Positions 62,758 to 64,000 of a stretch of 64,000 nt of DNA are shown piece after piece. The DNA comes from Oscarella lobularis. Taxonomy: Eukaryota; Porifera; Homoscleromorpha; Homosclerophorida; Oscarellidae. The notes beneath the pieces are model-generated. The model was not told the origin of the DNA. It did not search any database and saw nothing but the letters and a program-made list of their open reading frames with translations. The stretch lies in assembly GCF_947507565.1 (NCBI RefSeq), contig NC_089189.1, positions 1,054,001 through 1,118,000 of the forward strand, written 5' to 3'. A program made the position numbers and the translations under genes. Each line of letters starts with the position of its first letter. The first letter of the stretch is position 1.

Positions 62758-63000
62758 ACGAAGGAATACAAAACCAAACTCTAGTCATATTCACGTCGGA
62801 TAACGGGCCGGCGTTGGGTTCCCTAGTCCTAGGCGGCGAGCAGGGTCCGTTTAAGTGCGGTATAAAGGGACTACGTACGAAGGCGGAGTGCGCGAGCCCA
62901 CCATATTCTGGTGGCCTTCCGTTATACGTCCGGGAGGCGTGTCGCAAGCTCTAGCGAGCACGCTCGACGTATTTCCGACGGTGCTCAACTTGGCAGGCAA
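62758..63000 (+). pseudogene. Arylsulfatase fragment (second broken copy)
   Basis: Matches the intact gene from the region of VIFTSDNGPALGS to TVLNLAGV, then jumps to the sequence that follows the sulfatase stop in the 56 kb copy (TTTTCTAAAACC). It is a remnant of about 240 bp, with one insertion near the CGKG codons (AAGTGCGGTATAAAGG). It arose with copy B of the receptor kinase unit. Confidence 0.88.
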
Positions 63001-63599
63001 TTTTTCTAAAACCTTTTATTGGGGGAGGTGATCGTCATTTTTCATTCTCTTGTGAAACCTTGTCACTTTCTGTCTGATCATGGCGAAAAAGTAAACGCAA
63101 GCCGCTCTACGATCTCTTTTCTCGTCATTACCTCTTCCATCGTGCTTACTGGTATCTTCGAAGTCCAGTGAATTTATTTTGCTCAGCACTCTGGATCCAC
63201 TTCTAATAGAACAAAGGCTAATCAGAGATAGCCACAAGTTAGGGCCTTACACTTAAACGCGCTCGAACGAGATGCCCGAGTGTTCGACGCACAGTAGCGC
63301 TAGGAGAACGAAAACCGAAGCCAGGAGCTAGGAGCCGAGCGAGACGACGACGAGAGGCGAGAAAGGGACCCGCTTGTTCCTGTCACAACGAAGACTAAAC
63401 TAGTGCTACGTAGAAACCATCCTCCTTCGAAACAGGCGACCTTACCATCGTCTTTCTCTAGTAAACGAAGTCGTCCTAGCGGCGGTCACGTGTCATCATT
63501 TTTTTTGCAAAGGCACATGCAAGCTGAATCGACCCCCACAACGGGAACAGGTAATTATTTCAAAAATTAATTAATTTCGTGTTAACAATATGGTCTGTG

Positions 63600-63775
63600 T
63601 ATTTGGAAGTATTGTGTTATTAATAGTTGCTAAATCAAATCAGTACTGATGTGGCATTAAACATATATAGCATAAGTGAAAATAGGAATCCTTGTGATAA
63701 CTCGCATCCGTTGCCTGTCGCTGCAAAACTAGACATTAGTTATCAAGTCATAAACAATGGGAATGGGAGTCTCTT
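63600..63775. repeat. Start of a third receptor-kinase repeat unit
   Basis: Matches the 43,785-44,020 flank that lies 3' of receptor kinase copy A, then diverges at about 63,776. A further unit, intact or broken, may lie past the window edge. Confidence 0.6.
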
Positions 63776-64000
63776 GACTTGAATATTTTCGAAAAGATGG
63801 AGGAGAGTATTAATTGGTAAGCTGATCTGCATGAAATAAATCTATAGAGGTAAAGCCTACAAGATATTCTGAAAATAGTTGACTGCATAGAAGCATTTGC
63901 GGTCTAACTTTTTGATAGTTCCCAACGGCTTAGAATTGAAAAGCAGCTGGGTTGCAAACATTTTTCAATGTTGAACAGACGACGAGGAAGCTAAGACCGC

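Overview
This is eukaryotic DNA, most likely from a sponge. The homoscleromorphs Oscarella and Corticium fit best, but that is an inference from content. The genes are animal in kind: receptor tyrosine kinases, tenascin-type EGF membrane proteins, RIPK-like kinases with Death domains, and a kelch-ZU5-Death protein. They sit beside a plant-like heparanase and a plant-type LRR protein. Genes are very compact, with GT-AG introns of roughly 45-70 bp, a few GC-AG introns, and micro-exons down to 21 bp. All gene models were spliced by eye from splice signals, frame and family motifs, with no transcript data.

Layout. 1-9,915 is a 41-bp satellite (about 240 copies) with higher-order duplications. 9,916-10,945 is decayed repeat DNA ending in a Helitron-like terminus. 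10,946-15,973 holds two minus-strand secreted-protein genes: a 537-aa DUF4185-like protein and a 476-aa GH79 heparanase-like enzyme. 16,462-20,243 is a 1,029-aa kelch-coiled coil-ZU5-Death gene. 20,698-22,104 is an intronless glycine-zipper protein. 22,384-30,481 is a tandemly duplicated cassette of RIPK-like kinase-Death gene plus intronless LRR gene. Both kinases are intact; one LRR copy is intact and one is a pseudogene. 30,482-32,714 is mostly noncoding and holds an inverted minisatellite. 32,715-41,710 carries five intronless minus-strand EGF type I membrane proteins with 2, 2, 2, 10 and 7 EGF repeats, plus intact or broken members of another family. 41,978-43,507 is an arylsulfatase. 44,104-63,775 is a tandem array of receptor tyrosine kinase genes alternating with sulfatase debris.

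The most striking element is an apparently complete Helitron at 47,739-55,547. It encodes Rep-helicase and an RPA-like protein and lies, in sense, inside one intron of the first receptor kinase gene. The paralogous gene about 14 kb downstream keeps the same intron without the insertion, so it serves as a natural empty site.

Functionally, 16-31 kb looks like a Death-fold signalling neighbourhood: adaptor-like kelch-ZU5-Death protein, two kinase-Death proteins, a possible membrane-active glycine-zipper protein, and secreted LRR proteins. The 32-63 kb half is a cell-surface and matrix neighbourhood of EGF proteins, receptor kinases and a sulfatase, matched by the heparanase at 13-16 kb. Both halves show active tandem duplication, pseudogenisation and transposition.
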